Source of the DNA: Nocardiopsis endophytica
Lineage (GTDB): Bacteria; Actinomycetota; Actinomycetes; Streptosporangiales; Streptosporangiaceae
Length of the DNA: 64,000 nucleotides
NCBI RefSeq assembly: GCF_027706725.1
Contig: NZ_JAQFWQ010000002.1
Span: 95,793-159,792, forward strand
Reading direction: 5' to 3'
The translations under genes were made by a program, and so were the position numbers. Position 1 is the stretch's first letter. The number at the start of each line of letters is the position of its first letter. The notes beneath the pieces are model-generated. The model was not told the origin of the DNA, made no database searches, and saw only the letters and a list, made by a program, of their open reading frames with translations. Shown in pieces: positions 1 to 8,398 of the stretch.

Positions 1-824
1 TACCGCAGCGTCTCGGCGAAGGCCCGGGTGACCAGCGACCGGTCGGCGCGCACCGCCTCCAGCTGCTCGGGGTGGGCCAGCAGGTTGCGGAAGACGGCGG
101 CGATGGCCTTGTCGGTGGTCTCCCCGCCGGCCGCCAGCAGGAGGCTGACGAAGGCCTTGATGTCCTCGTCGCTCATCACCGTGCCGTCCACCTCCGCGGT
201 GCACAGCTGGGAGAGCAGGTCGTCGCCGGGGGCGGCGCGGCGCTCGCGGATGATCGGGATCATGTAGTCCGCCAGCTCCTCGCGCGTCCGGATCCCGGCG
301 GCGGCGATGTCCGGATCCTGGGCGAGGTTGCTCAGGAACGCGATGATCGAGGAGTACCAGTCCTGGAAGCGGTCGTGGTCGGCGCGGTCCAGGCCGAGCA
401 TGTCGACGATGACGTTGATGGGGAAGCGGCGCGCGAAGTCCCGCACCAGGTCCGCCTCGCCTTTGTGGCGGAACCGGTCGATCAGTTCGGCCGAGTTGCG
501 CTCGATGACCGGCTGGAACCGCTCCTCCAGTTCCCTGCCGCGGAAGGCGGGGGCCACCAGCGCGCGCCGCACGGCGTGCTCGCGCCCGCTCATCTGCAAA
601 ATGGTGCGCCCGTGCACCGGTTCGAGCTGCCATCCGTAGTTCTCGGTGGTGAAGACGGGGTCCTTGAAGGCGCGGGAGACGTCCTCGTAGCGGGAGACGA
701 TGTGGCTCTGGGTGGCCTCGTGCCAGAAGAGGGGGGCCTCGTCCAGCATGGCGCGGTAGGCCGAGTAGGGGTCCTCGGCGAATTCCGGGGAGAGGAGGTC
801 CGGAAAACCTTGCACGGAGGTCAT
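1..824 (-). CDS. Cytochrome P450 (C-terminal part lies outside the window)
   Basis: Heme-thiolate monooxygenase, probably cytosolic and served by a separate ferredoxin. 274 residues are visible from an ATG with an AAGGAG site upstream. The I-helix oxygen-activation motif reads AAGGETT, keeping the acid-alcohol pair. The K-helix ExxR (ETLR) sits exactly at the window edge, so the heme-cysteine loop is not seen. The N-terminal DPYSAYRAM segment is typical of bacterial class I P450s. It is transcribed away from the divergent kinase gene. The substrate cannot be deduced from this part. Confidence 0.93.
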   Translation of the reverse strand, partial: MTSVQGFPDLLSPEFAEDPYSAYRAMLDEAPLFWHEATQSHIVSRYEDVSRAFKDPVFTTENYGWQLEPVHGRTILQMSGREHAVRRALVAPAFRGRELEERFQPVIERNSAELIDRFRHKGEADLVRDFARRFPINVIVDMLGLDRADHDRFQDWYSSIIAFLSNLAQDPDIAAAGIRTREELADYMIPIIRERRAAPGDDLLSQLCTAEVDGTVMSDEDIKAFVSLLLAAGGETTDKAIAAVFRNLLAHPEQLEAVRADRSLVTRAFAETLR

Positions 825-946
825 GGTGCTCCTTCAGGAGTCGATTCCCGCACAGATTAACCATCCCACCTCTGATCCGAAAGAGCGGGTCGTCGGAATT
901 GACGGAATCGCGCGCGGCCGCTACACGGCAATTTCGGTCACTGGCG

Positions 947-965
947 CCGCCCCTTTTCGGGGCGG
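947..965. other. GC-rich hairpin in the P450/kinase divergent spacer
   Basis: CCGCCCC and GGGGCGG pair across a TTTTC loop. It lies between two divergent genes, so it is not an obvious terminator for either. It may act in a 5' leader or as a transcription barrier. Confidence 0.35.
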
Positions 966-1099
966 AAAGGTGGGGGCGGGTACGGGGCGCCCGCGCCTTC
1001 CGGGACGGTGACCGGAAGCGATACCCGGAGGGTCTGGCCGACCGTGCCCGGCGGGTGGCATGATGACTCGACCTTCCACTTCGGACGGACGGAGGCGCG

Positions 1100-2584
1100 G
1101 TGACCGGTCCCCCCACGGTCTCCCCCCATCGTGTGGGCCCCTACAACCTGCTCTCCCGGCTCGGCGGCGGCGGGATGGGCGAGGTGTTCCTCGGCCGCTC
1201 CCCGGGCGGGCGCCCGGTGGCGGTCAAGGTGGTGCGCGCCGAGCTGGCCGCCGACCCGCAGTTCCGGAAGCGGTTCGCCGCCGAGGTCGAGGCGGCGCGG
1301 AAGGTCGGCGGGTTCTACACGGCCCAGCTCGTCGACTCCGACACCGGCGCCGAGCGCCCCTGGCTCGCCACCGCCTACATCCCCGGCCCCTCGCTGCACG
1401 AGGTGCTCCAGATGCGCACGGCGCTCCCGCTCGCCTCGGTGGCGGTGCTCGGCGCCGGGCTGGCCGAGGGGCTCACCGCGATCCACGGCTGCGGCCTGGT
1501 GCACCGCGACCTCAAGCCCGCCAACGTGATCCTGGCCGACGACGGGCCGCGCGTCATCGACTTCGGCATCGCCCGGGCGCTGGACGCGACCAGCACCTCG
1601 TTGACCCGCACCGTCATCGGCACCCCCGGGTTCCTCTCCCCCGAACAGGCGCGCGGCAAGGAGGTCGGCCCCCGGTCGGACGTGTTCGCCCTGGGGTGCC
1701 TGCTGGCGCTGGCCTCGTCCGGGAACCCGCCGTTCGGCACGGGGCCGACCGAGGCGGTCGTCTACCGGGTCGTGCACGAGGAGCCGGACCTGGAGGGCGT
1801 GCCGAGCCCGCTCGCTGCGCTGGTGCGGCGGTGCCTGGCCAAGAAGGCGGAGGACCGGCCCGGCCTGGACAAGGTGCTCTCCCGGCTGAACGCGCTCGCC
1901 GGGGAGGAGGGACGGACGGAGGCGGCCGGGTGGCTGCCGGAAGACGTCACCGAGGTCATCCGGGCCCGGACGACACGCGTGGCGACCCCGGTGCCGGAGG
2001 ATCCTCCGGCGCAGAAGGAGAAGGGGAAGAGCGGCACGAAGAAGCCGCCGAAGAAGCCCGCCGAGAAGCCTGTGAAGAAGCCGGCGCCGAAGGCCTCCTC
2101 CGGGAAGCCGACCGGAAGCGCATCGGCGAAGGCTCCGCCCAAGCCGCCTGCGACGAAGTCCGCTGGAGCGGGCAAGAAGCCCGGCACCGGCGGTTCGGCA
2201 CCCTCCGAGAAGAAGTCCTCTTCGGGGAACGGGGCGGGGAACGGGTCGAGTGACGAGACGGGCTTCTGGCTAGGGGCCGCGGCCGTCGCCCTCGGGCTCG
2301 CCTATGTCGTGTTCGAGCCCGTTTCCCTCGTGATGAGCAGCGTCGTCAACGGTGGGACCGACGAGGTGGCGATCGGCGACTGCATGGCCTACATCACCGA
2401 CGACGAAGACGGCGGCGGATGGGTCGAGGTCCCCTGCTTCGCGGCGGCGGCGACCACCACCGTCGTCTGGAAGTACACCCAGTCCTCCCTCTCCGAATAC
2501 TCCACCGTCCCAGCCGCCTGCGACAGCGCGTCCTTCTATCCCGTAATCAACGGTCAGACCGTCTGCCTCGCCTCGAAGGACTGA
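1100..2584 (+). CDS. Membrane serine/threonine protein kinase with extracellular Cys-containing tail
   Basis: Hanks-type kinase of the PknB class, 494 aa, GTG start with GGAGG 5 nt upstream. Visible motifs are the Gly loop LGGGGMGEVF (21-30), Lys43, catalytic HRDLKPAN (Asp137) and DFG (154-156). After the kinase domain comes a Lys/Pro/Ala-rich linker (about 300-380), one transmembrane helix (about 388-410) and a short exterior domain of about 80 residues with four cysteines. No PASTA repeats are present, so the exterior domain does not match the peptidoglycan-sensing type. The gene stands alone and converges on the XRE regulator gene. Confidence 0.95.
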   Translation: MTGPPTVSPHRVGPYNLLSRLGGGGMGEVFLGRSPGGRPVAVKVVRAELAADPQFRKRFAAEVEAARKVGGFYTAQLVDSDTGAERPWLATAYIPGPSLHEVLQMRTALPLASVAVLGAGLAEGLTAIHGCGLVHRDLKPANVILADDGPRVIDFGIARALDATSTSLTRTVIGTPGFLSPEQARGKEVGPRSDVFALGCLLALASSGNPPFGTGPTEAVVYRVVHEEPDLEGVPSPLAALVRRCLAKKAEDRPGLDKVLSRLNALAGEEGRTEAAGWLPEDVTEVIRARTTRVATPVPEDPPAQKEKGKSGTKKPPKKPAEKPVKKPAPKASSGKPTGSASAKAPPKPPATKSAGAGKKPGTGGSAPSEKKSSSGNGAGNGSSDETGFWLGAAAVALGLAYVVFEPVSLVMSSVVNGGTDEVAIGDCMAYITDDEDGGGWVEVPCFAAAATTTVVWKYTQSSLSEYSTVPAACDSASFYPVINGQTVCLASKD

Positions 2585-2609
2585 GGCCCGGCCCCCGTGC
2601 CCAGACCGG

Positions 2610-3530
2610 TCACGCCCGGCGGGCCTTTTCGCCGGCTCGGGTGGCGTCGGCGCCCCAGCCGGTGACCAGGCGGAGTGCTTCGGCCGACGGGGACTCCGGC
2701 TCGGCGTGGTACACCACCAGGGCCTGGTCCTGGTCCTCGGGCAGGCGCAGGGTCTCGAAGGACAGGGTCATCTCCCCCACCAGCGGGTGGTTGAGCACCT
2801 TGGACCCGAACCCCTTCTCCTTCACGTCGTGGGCCGCCCACAGCCTGCGGAAGTCGTCGCTCTTCACCGACAGTTCGCCCACCAGGGAGGACAGCCGCGG
2901 GTCGTCCGGGTAGCACCCCGCGTCCATGCGCAGGTAGCTCACGATGTCCGCGGCCTTGGACTCCCAGTCGACGAACAGCTCGCGGTAGTCCTCGCGCAGG
3001 AACACCAGCCGCGCCCAGTTCCGGTCGCGCACGGGCAGCTCTCCCCAGTCGCCGAAGACCGCCGCCGCGGCGCGGGTCCACGCCAGCACGTCGGACCGGC
3101 GGCCCACCACGTAGGCGGGCACACCCTCCAGGGTGTGCAGCAGGCTCCGCAGGCCGGGCCGCACCTTCTGGGCGGACGCCGCCCGCCGCACCTTGTGCTT
3201 CTTGGGCTTGGCCAGGTGCACCAGGTGCGCGTACTCGGCGTCGTTGAGCCGCAGGGCGCGCGCGATCGCCTCCAGCACCTCGGCGGAGACGTTGCGCCCG
3301 TTCCCCTGCTCCAGCCGCGTGTAGTAGGCGGCGGACACCCCGGCGATCTGCGCCAGCTCCTCCCGGCGCAGGCCGGGGACCCGGCGCCGGTGCCCGAAGC
3401 GCGGCAGGCCCACGTCCTCGGGCGTGAGCCGGGCGCGGCGGCTGCGCAGGAACTCGCTCAGCTCGGCGCGCCGGTCCAAGGGCTGCTCGGCGGCGTCACC
3501 GGAGGGCCCGTCGGCGGTGTCGTCACTCAT
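2610..3530 (-). CDS. XRE-family regulator with MmyB-like ligand domain
   Basis: Helix-turn-helix repressor, 306 aa. An N-terminal HTH (GLRREELAQIAGVSAAYYTRLEQG) is followed by the MmyB-type ligand-binding domain. The ATG at 3530 is chosen because an earlier in-frame start would add about 50 residues unlike the family. It is divergent from the alcohol dehydrogenase gene with a 169-bp spacer holding two CGTACG-centred palindromes. This arrangement is common in actinomycetes and suggests control of the dehydrogenase by this protein, which is inference. Confidence 0.9.
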   Translation of the reverse strand: MSDDTADGPSGDAAEQPLDRRAELSEFLRSRRARLTPEDVGLPRFGHRRRVPGLRREELAQIAGVSAAYYTRLEQGNGRNVSAEVLEAIARALRLNDAEYAHLVHLAKPKKHKVRRAASAQKVRPGLRSLLHTLEGVPAYVVGRRSDVLAWTRAAAAVFGDWGELPVRDRNWARLVFLREDYRELFVDWESKAADIVSYLRMDAGCYPDDPRLSSLVGELSVKSDDFRRLWAAHDVKEKGFGSKVLNHPLVGEMTLSFETLRLPEDQDQALVVYHAEPESPSAEALRLVTGWGADATRAGEKARRA

Positions 3531-3545
3531 TACTCCAGTATCGGT

Positions 3546-3600
3546 GCGTACGCGGCCGAATGCCTGACACCGCCAGTGGTAGGCACGGCGAACGTACGTT
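3546..3600. promoter_or_regulatory. Candidate XRE operators (two CGTACG-centred palindromes)
   Basis: GCGTACGC (3546-3553) and AACGTACGTT (3591-3600) are perfect palindromes sharing a CGTACG core. Their centres are 46 bp apart in the divergent XRE/dehydrogenase spacer. An operator role is inferred from position and symmetry. Confidence 0.5.
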
Positions 3601-3699
3601 AACCGGATGTCTGGGTCCGTTCCTGCACACAAGGGACGATCGTCATCGCCCGGCCCTTGAGGGCCGGAGCGTCCCGTCCTCAAGAGGAGAACGACCTAG

Positions 3700-4740
3700 A
3701 TGACATCCGTCGCCGCCTACGCGGCCCCCGCCGCGAAGGCCCCGCTGGAGCGGACCACGATCGAGCGCCGACCCGTCGGCGAGAACGACGTCCGGATCGA
3801 GATCGCGTACGCGGGCATCTGCCACTCCGACATCCACCAGGTGAACGAGGGGTGGGGCGAGGCGATCTTCCCGATGGTCCCGGGGCACGAGATCGCCGGA
3901 GTGGTCGCCGAGGTCGGCCCCGGCGTCACCCGGTACGCCGTCGGCGACCGGGTCGGCGTGGGCTGCTTCGTCGACTCCTGCCGCGAGTGCGAGTACTGCC
4001 GCAAGGGCCTGGAGCAGTACTGCACCTCCGGGATGATCGGCACCTACAACGCCCTGGACTCCAACGGGGAGCCCACCTACGGGGGCTACTCGCAGCAGAT
4101 CGTCGTCGACGAGGCGTACGTGCTGCGCATCCCCGACGCGCTGCCGCTCGACGCCGCCGCGCCGCTGCTGTGCGCGGGCATCACCACCTATTCGCCGCTG
4201 CGGTACTGGAACGCCGGGCCCGGCTCGAAGGTCGCGGTGGTCGGCATGGGCGGCCTGGGCCACATGGGCGTGCAGCTCGCGCGCGCGATGGGGGCCGAGG
4301 TCACGGTGCTCAGCCAGTCGCTGCGCAAGAAGGACGACGGGCTTCGGCTGGGGGCGGACCGGTACTTCGCCACCAGCGACCCGGAGACCTTCACCGAGCT
4401 GGCGGGCGCCTTCGACATCGTGCTGTCCACGGTGTCGGCCCCGCTGGACATGAGCGCCTACCTGGGCCTGCTGAAGACCGACGGGGTGCTGGCCAACGTC
4501 GGCGCCCCCGAGGAGCCGGTGTCGGTGAACCTGTTCGCCCTGATGGGCGGCCGCAAGAAGATCGCGGGCTCGCTGATCGGCGGCATCGCCGAGACCCAGG
4601 AGATGCTGGACTTCTGCGGCGAGCACGGCATCACCGCCGAGATCGAGCTGATCCGCGCCGACGAGGTCAACACCGCCTACGAGCGCGTCACCTCCAGCGA
4701 CGTGCGCTACCGGTTCGTGATCGACACGGCCACGATCTGA
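3700..4740 (+). CDS. Zinc-dependent NAD(P)-alcohol dehydrogenase, YahK/CAD type
   Basis: Medium-chain dehydrogenase, 346 aa, probably a broad aldehyde reductase. It carries the catalytic-zinc segment GICHSD, the GHE motif, a structural-zinc lobe with four cysteines in [15 protein letters not shown], and the Rossmann motif GMGGLGHMG. Length fits the YahK/cinnamyl-alcohol dehydrogenase group. Ribosome site AAGAGGAG precedes the ATG. It lies divergent to its probable regulator. A strong hairpin follows the stop, so it looks monocistronic. Confidence 0.93.
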   Translation: MTSVAAYAAPAAKAPLERTTIERRPVGENDVRIEIAYAGICHSDIHQVNEGWGEAIFPMVPGHEIAGVVAEVGPGVTRYAVGDRVGVGCFVDSCRECEYCRKGLEQYCTSGMIGTYNALDSNGEPTYGGYSQQIVVDEAYVLRIPDALPLDAAAPLLCAGITTYSPLRYWNAGPGSKVAVVGMGGLGHMGVQLARAMGAEVTVLSQSLRKKDDGLRLGADRYFATSDPETFTELAGAFDIVLSTVSAPLDMSAYLGLLKTDGVLANVGAPEEPVSVNLFALMGGRKKIAGSLIGGIAETQEMLDFCGEHGITAEIELIRADEVNTAYERVTSSDVRYRFVIDTATI

Positions 4741-4759
4741 GGGCCCACAGGCCCCGCAT

Positions 4760-4789
4760 GCGGCCCCGGGACCGTGGTCCCGGGGCCGC
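4760..4789 (+). terminator. Hairpin terminator after the alcohol dehydrogenase
   Basis: A perfect 14-bp stem with a nominal 2-nt loop starts 20 bp after the stop codon. No U tract follows, as is usual in this GC range. Confidence 0.7.
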
Positions 4790-4842
4790 TGCGCGAGACT
4801 GGGTCCCGCCCCCGCCCCCCGGCCCACTGAATCGGAGAGACG

Positions 4843-6135
4843 ATGCCCCTCCCCCCGCCCTCCCGGCTCCCGGTCGCGAACTGGGCGCGCAACGTCGCCT
4901 ACGACCCGGCCCGCTCCCACCGGCCCGCGTCGGTGGAGGAGCTGCGCGAGCTGGTGCGCCGCAGCGACCGCATCCGCGCCCTGGGAAGCACCCACTCCTT
5001 CTCCCCGGTCATCGCCGCCGACGGCGACGTGGTCCGGACCGACGCGCTTCCGGGCGGCGTCACCATCGACGACGGGGAGGGCCGCCCTCCGACGGCGACC
5101 GTCGCCGCGGGCATGACCTACACCGACGTGTGCACCGCGCTCGACCGGGCCGGATACGCCCTGGGCAACCTCGCGTCCCTGCCGAACATCACCATCGCGG
5201 GCGCGTGCGCGACGGCCACGCACGGCTCCGGCGACACCCAGCGCTGCCTGTCCGCCTCCGTCAGCGCCCTCGAACTGGTCGGCCCGCAGGGCGACATCGT
5301 GGAGCTGAGCCGGGCCACGCACCCGGACACCTTCCCCGGGGCGGTCGTCTCCCTCGGGGCGCTCGGGATCGTCACCCGCATGACGCTGGACGTCGAGCCC
5401 GCCTACTCCGTCGCCCAGCGGGTCCTCCTCGACGTCCCCCTGGACGAGCCGATGGACCGCTTCGACGAGGTCTTCGGCAGCGCCTACAGCGTCAGCGCGT
5501 TCACCGACTGGGCCAGCGGCACCGCCCGCCTCTGGCTCAAGGAGCGGGTCGGGGAGGGCTCGCCGGGAGGGTGGACCGGCGGCGACGCCGCCCGGGAGCC
5601 CGTCCACCCGGTCCCGGGGCGGGACCCCGTCCAGTGCACCGGGCAGCTCGGGGCCGATGGGCCCTGGCACGAGCGCCTCCCCCACTTCCTCCACACCGCC
5701 GCCGGGTCCTCCCCCGAAGGGGCGGGCGACGAGCTGCAGTCGGAGTACTTCGTCCCCCGGGAGAACGCACGGGCCGCCATCGAGGCGGTGCGCGGGATCG
5801 GCCGCCTGCTGGCCCCGCTCCTGTACACCTCCGAGCTCCGCAGCGTGCGGGGCGACGACCTGTGGCTCAGCCCCGCCTACGGGCGCGACTCCGCCGCCCT
5901 CCACTTCACCTGGGTGAACGACGAGGAGGCGCTGCGGCCGGCCATCGCGGCGCTGGAGGAGCGGCTGCTCCCGCTGGGGGCGCGGCCGCACTGGGCCAAG
6001 CTCACCGGCCTCGCGCCGCGGGAGCTGATCGGCCTGTACGAGCGCGCCGCCGACTTCAAGCGGCTGGCCGGGGAGCTGGACCCCTCGGGCAAGTTCCGCA
6101 ACCCGTTCGTCGACGCGCTGCTCGCCGCCGCCTGA
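4843..6135 (+). CDS. FAD-dependent alditol oxidase (AldO-like)
   Basis: Oxidises polyols such as xylitol or sorbitol at C1, giving the aldose and hydrogen peroxide. The 430 aa match Streptomyces AldO throughout by recall: NWARNVAY start, LGSTHSFS with His51 as probable covalent-FAD histidine, SLPNITIAGACATATHGSG, the PVHPVPG/PWHERLPHF region, and C-terminal DPSGKFRNPF. A gulonolactone or arabinonolactone oxidase is less likely given the AldO-specific C-terminal half. The ATG has a GGAGAG site. It converges on the next gene with an 8-bp gap. Confidence 0.88.
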   Translation: MPLPPPSRLPVANWARNVAYDPARSHRPASVEELRELVRRSDRIRALGSTHSFSPVIAADGDVVRTDALPGGVTIDDGEGRPPTATVAAGMTYTDVCTALDRAGYALGNLASLPNITIAGACATATHGSGDTQRCLSASVSALELVGPQGDIVELSRATHPDTFPGAVVSLGALGIVTRMTLDVEPAYSVAQRVLLDVPLDEPMDRFDEVFGSAYSVSAFTDWASGTARLWLKERVGEGSPGGWTGGDAAREPVHPVPGRDPVQCTGQLGADGPWHERLPHFLHTAAGSSPEGAGDELQSEYFVPRENARAAIEAVRGIGRLLAPLLYTSELRSVRGDDLWLSPAYGRDSAALHFTWVNDEEALRPAIAALEERLLPLGARPHWAKLTGLAPRELIGLYERAADFKRLAGELDPSGKFRNPFVDALLAAA

Positions 6136-6154
6136 CCCGGCCGCTACGGCCGGG
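6136..6154. terminator. Bidirectional hairpin between convergent genes
   Basis: CCCGGCCG and CGGCCGGG pair across a CTA loop. That loop is the stop codon (TAG on the minus strand) of the downstream gene, so the terminator is built from both gene ends. Confidence 0.55.
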
Positions 6155-6824
6155 CCCGCGACACCCCCTGCCGCCACCGCGGGTCCCGGCCGGTGAGGGC
6201 CGCCAGCCGGTCGGCCGCCCCCGCCCAGGGCGGGGGCGGCACCGGGTCGCCGAAGAGCTGGTGCCGGGTGGCGTCGGTGACCACCAGGGGCACCACCGGG
6301 AGCAGGTCGGCGGCCAGGTCCGGCGCCACCGGCGACGGTGCCCCGCAGGCCGCCGCGATGTCCCAGGCGTGCACCGCCGCCTCCAGCGCCCCGACACCGG
6401 CCAGCGCCGCGGCGCCCAGGGCGCGGTCGGCCACCGCGGCCTCGCCCCCGGCGGCGGGGACGCGCAGCAGGCGGCAGGCGCGGATGCGCACCTCGGAGAT
6501 GGCGTCGTGGCCCGTGGCCGTGGTCGGGAAGAGCGCGACCCGCCCTTCGCCGAGCCCCTCGCCCAGGGTCTCCAGCGAGTCGGCGGTGTGCAGCAGGAGC
6601 ATCTCCAGGTTCCACGCCGCGCACGGCGTGGGGCGGCCGAAGAGCTCGGGCCGGGCGTGCTGGGCCGCCCGGAGCACGGCGCCCACGGCCCGTTCGAGCA
6701 GCGCGTAGGCGTGGTCGGGGACGAACCCTCCGGGGCTTCCGGCGGCGGTGCGGCCGCCGGGGCCTCTCCCGCCCCCGCCGTACCCGTCCGCCTCCACGGC
6801 GTCCTCTCCGACCCTGTGCACCAT
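6144..6824 (-). CDS. TIGR03086-type metal-binding protein (mycothiol-dependent enzyme fold)
   Basis: DinB/mycothiol-maleylpyruvate-isomerase-like protein. The segment TPCAAWNLEMLLLHTADS and the later AVHAWDIA contain the histidines that bind metal in this fold. Such enzymes are thought to act with mycothiol, and this one's substrate is unknown. The ATG at 6824 has AGGGG about 9 nt upstream and is preferred over a GTG 36 bp earlier. A Gly/Pro-rich stretch of about 35 residues precedes the domain. Confidence 0.75.
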   Translation of the reverse strand: MVHRVGEDAVEADGYGGGGRGPGGRTAAGSPGGFVPDHAYALLERAVGAVLRAAQHARPELFGRPTPCAAWNLEMLLLHTADSLETLGEGLGEGRVALFPTTATGHDAISEVRIRACRLLRVPAAGGEAAVADRALGAAALAGVGALEAAVHAWDIAAACGAPSPVAPDLAADLLPVVPLVVTDATRHQLFGDPVPPPPWAGAADRLAALTGRDPRWRQGVSRARP

Positions 6825-6939
6825 GGCCGCACCCCTCACGGTCAGTCGTCGCGTCCCCACAGGACTAGGACTCCGCGGGCACGCGAAACTCGCCGGTGGC
6901 GGAGGAGGATTCTCTCCGCCGCCGGCGCGGGTGCCGGGC

Positions 6940-7218
6940 TCAGCCCCCGGCGACCGAGGGCAGGATGCGCACCTCCGTGCCGTCGGGGACGGGGGTCTCC
7001 AGGCCGGACACCGCCCGGCACTCGTCGTCGCCGACGAAGACGTTGACGTAGCGGCGCAGCGCCCCCTGCTCGTCGCGGACCCGGCGGTCGAGCCGGGGGT
7101 GGCGGTCGGCCAGCGCGTCCAGGACCCCGCGCAGGTCCGGGGCGGAGGGCAGGTCGACGCGCTTGGCGCCGCCCGCGTCGGACTGCAGCACCTGGGGCAG
7201 GATCACCGTCACGGCCAC
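6940..7218 (-). CDS. MoaD/ThiS-family ubiquitin-like sulfur carrier
   Basis: A 92-aa beta-grasp protein ending in Gly-Gly, the form expected for adenylation and thiocarboxylation. The segment LRRYVNVFVGDDE and the ending EVRILPSVAGG match the MoaD/CysO pattern. It starts 4 nt after the stop of the beta-propeller gene, so the two are one operon. No moeB, moaE or thiG-like partner is adjacent. The pairing suggests a dedicated sulfur-transfer role rather than bulk molybdopterin synthesis, which is inference. Confidence 0.85.
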   Translation of the reverse strand: MAVTVILPQVLQSDAGGAKRVDLPSAPDLRGVLDALADRHPRLDRRVRDEQGALRRYVNVFVGDDECRAVSGLETPVPDGTEVRILPSVAGG

Positions 7219-7222
7219 GTCC

Positions 7223-8326
7223 CTACACCTCCGCCGCGCGCACGCACAGCACGTCCGGCAGGTGCTCGGCGACCGCGTGCCAGCGCCCGTCGGAGTCGGT
7301 CGTCGTGTACACGTCCCCCGCGCGGGTGCCGAAGTAGAACCCGGGGTCGTCGGCGCCGTCGGTGCAGGCGGCGTCGCGCAGCACGATGCCGAAGTAGGGG
7401 CCGGCCGGCAGCCCGGCGTCGTAGGCGCCCCAGGATCCGCCCGCGTCCTCGGTGCGGAAGGGCCGCAGCCGGTGGTCCGGCGGCAGGTGGCAGGCCTCGC
7501 TGATGACCGGGAAGTTCAGCGCCGTCCCGGGCCGGTGCGGGTGGGCCACCATGGCGAACCCGAAGTCCGACGGCAGGCCGTCGGCGATCGGCCTCCACCC
7601 CTCGCCCGCCGGGTCCTCGCTGCGGAACACCCCGTGGTGGTTCTGCAGGTAGAACGCGCCGTCCGGGCCGACGGAGACCTTGTGCACGCACTGGCCGTAC
7701 TCGGGGGTCTCCTCAGGCATGAAGGTGGTGGTCACGCCCTTGTTGGCGGGCTCCCAGGAGGCGCCGGCGTCGCGGGTCTGGTAGACGCCGCCGGTGGACA
7801 TGGCCACCGTCATGGCGCGCGGGTCCGACCCCTGGGCGGTGACCTTTCCGGGGATGATCGTGTGCACGGCGCCGCCCCCGGCACCGGGGAACCAGTCCTT
7901 GCGGTGCGGGTGGTCCCACAGGGCCCGGACCAGCTCGAAGTGCTCGCCGCCGTCGGTGGAGCGGAACAGCGAGTGCGGCTCGGCGCCCGCGTACACGGTG
8001 CCCGGCTCGTCGGTGAAGGCGAACTGCCACGCCCGGGTGAAGGACTCCTCGGCGTCCTCGGGCAGGGCGATGGGGCGCTCCTCGGGCTCGTTCCAGGTGG
8101 CGCCCAGGTCGTCGCTGTACCAGACGCTGGGCCCGAAGTGGGAGCTCTCGGCCCCGGCCAGGAGGCGCCGGCTGTGGGGGTCGATGCCGACGGCGTAGAC
8201 CCCCATCATGTCGGTCCAGGACTCCTTGTCGAGTTTGAGCGGGCCGCTGACCCGCCAGTCGCGCCGGTCGTCGCTGGTGGCCTTGAACAGGCCCTTCCTG
8301 GTGCCGATGAGCAGCAGATACGGCAT
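7223..8326 (-). CDS. Cytoplasmic BNR/Asp-box beta-propeller protein
   Basis: 367 aa with no signal peptide. Asp-box repeats (S/T-x-D-x-G-x-x-W/F) are visible as YSDDLGATW, RSTDGGEHF, QTRDAGASW, RTEDAGGSW and TTTDSDGRW, predicting a propeller. Databases often call such proteins sialidase-like, but export and the usual sialidase context are absent, so a hydrolase role is unsupported. The ATG at 8326 follows an AGGGGG site. First gene of an operon with the MoaD-like carrier. Confidence 0.85.
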   Translation of the reverse strand: MPYLLLIGTRKGLFKATSDDRRDWRVSGPLKLDKESWTDMMGVYAVGIDPHSRRLLAGAESSHFGPSVWYSDDLGATWNEPEERPIALPEDAEESFTRAWQFAFTDEPGTVYAGAEPHSLFRSTDGGEHFELVRALWDHPHRKDWFPGAGGGAVHTIIPGKVTAQGSDPRAMTVAMSTGGVYQTRDAGASWEPANKGVTTTFMPEETPEYGQCVHKVSVGPDGAFYLQNHHGVFRSEDPAGEGWRPIADGLPSDFGFAMVAHPHRPGTALNFPVISEACHLPPDHRLRPFRTEDAGGSWGAYDAGLPAGPYFGIVLRDAACTDGADDPGFYFGTRAGDVYTTTDSDGRWHAVAEHLPDVLCVRAAEV

Positions 8327-8398
8327 GTCGATCCCCCTACGGTGAGTCGTAGGCCACACCTTCGCACGGGGCGACGACAAACGAGACCCGCGTCACCC

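Noticed and set aside
3643..6624. Very long antisense reading frame (about 990 codons) on the minus strand
   Set aside because: It runs through the alcohol dehydrogenase and alditol oxidase genes and translates to low-complexity Gly/Arg/Ala sequence. Such frames are expected opposite high-GC genes.
7223..8326. Exo-alpha-sialidase
   Set aside because: Asp boxes alone do not show sialidase activity. There is no signal peptide, no recognised catalytic Arg triad and no sialic acid gene nearby.
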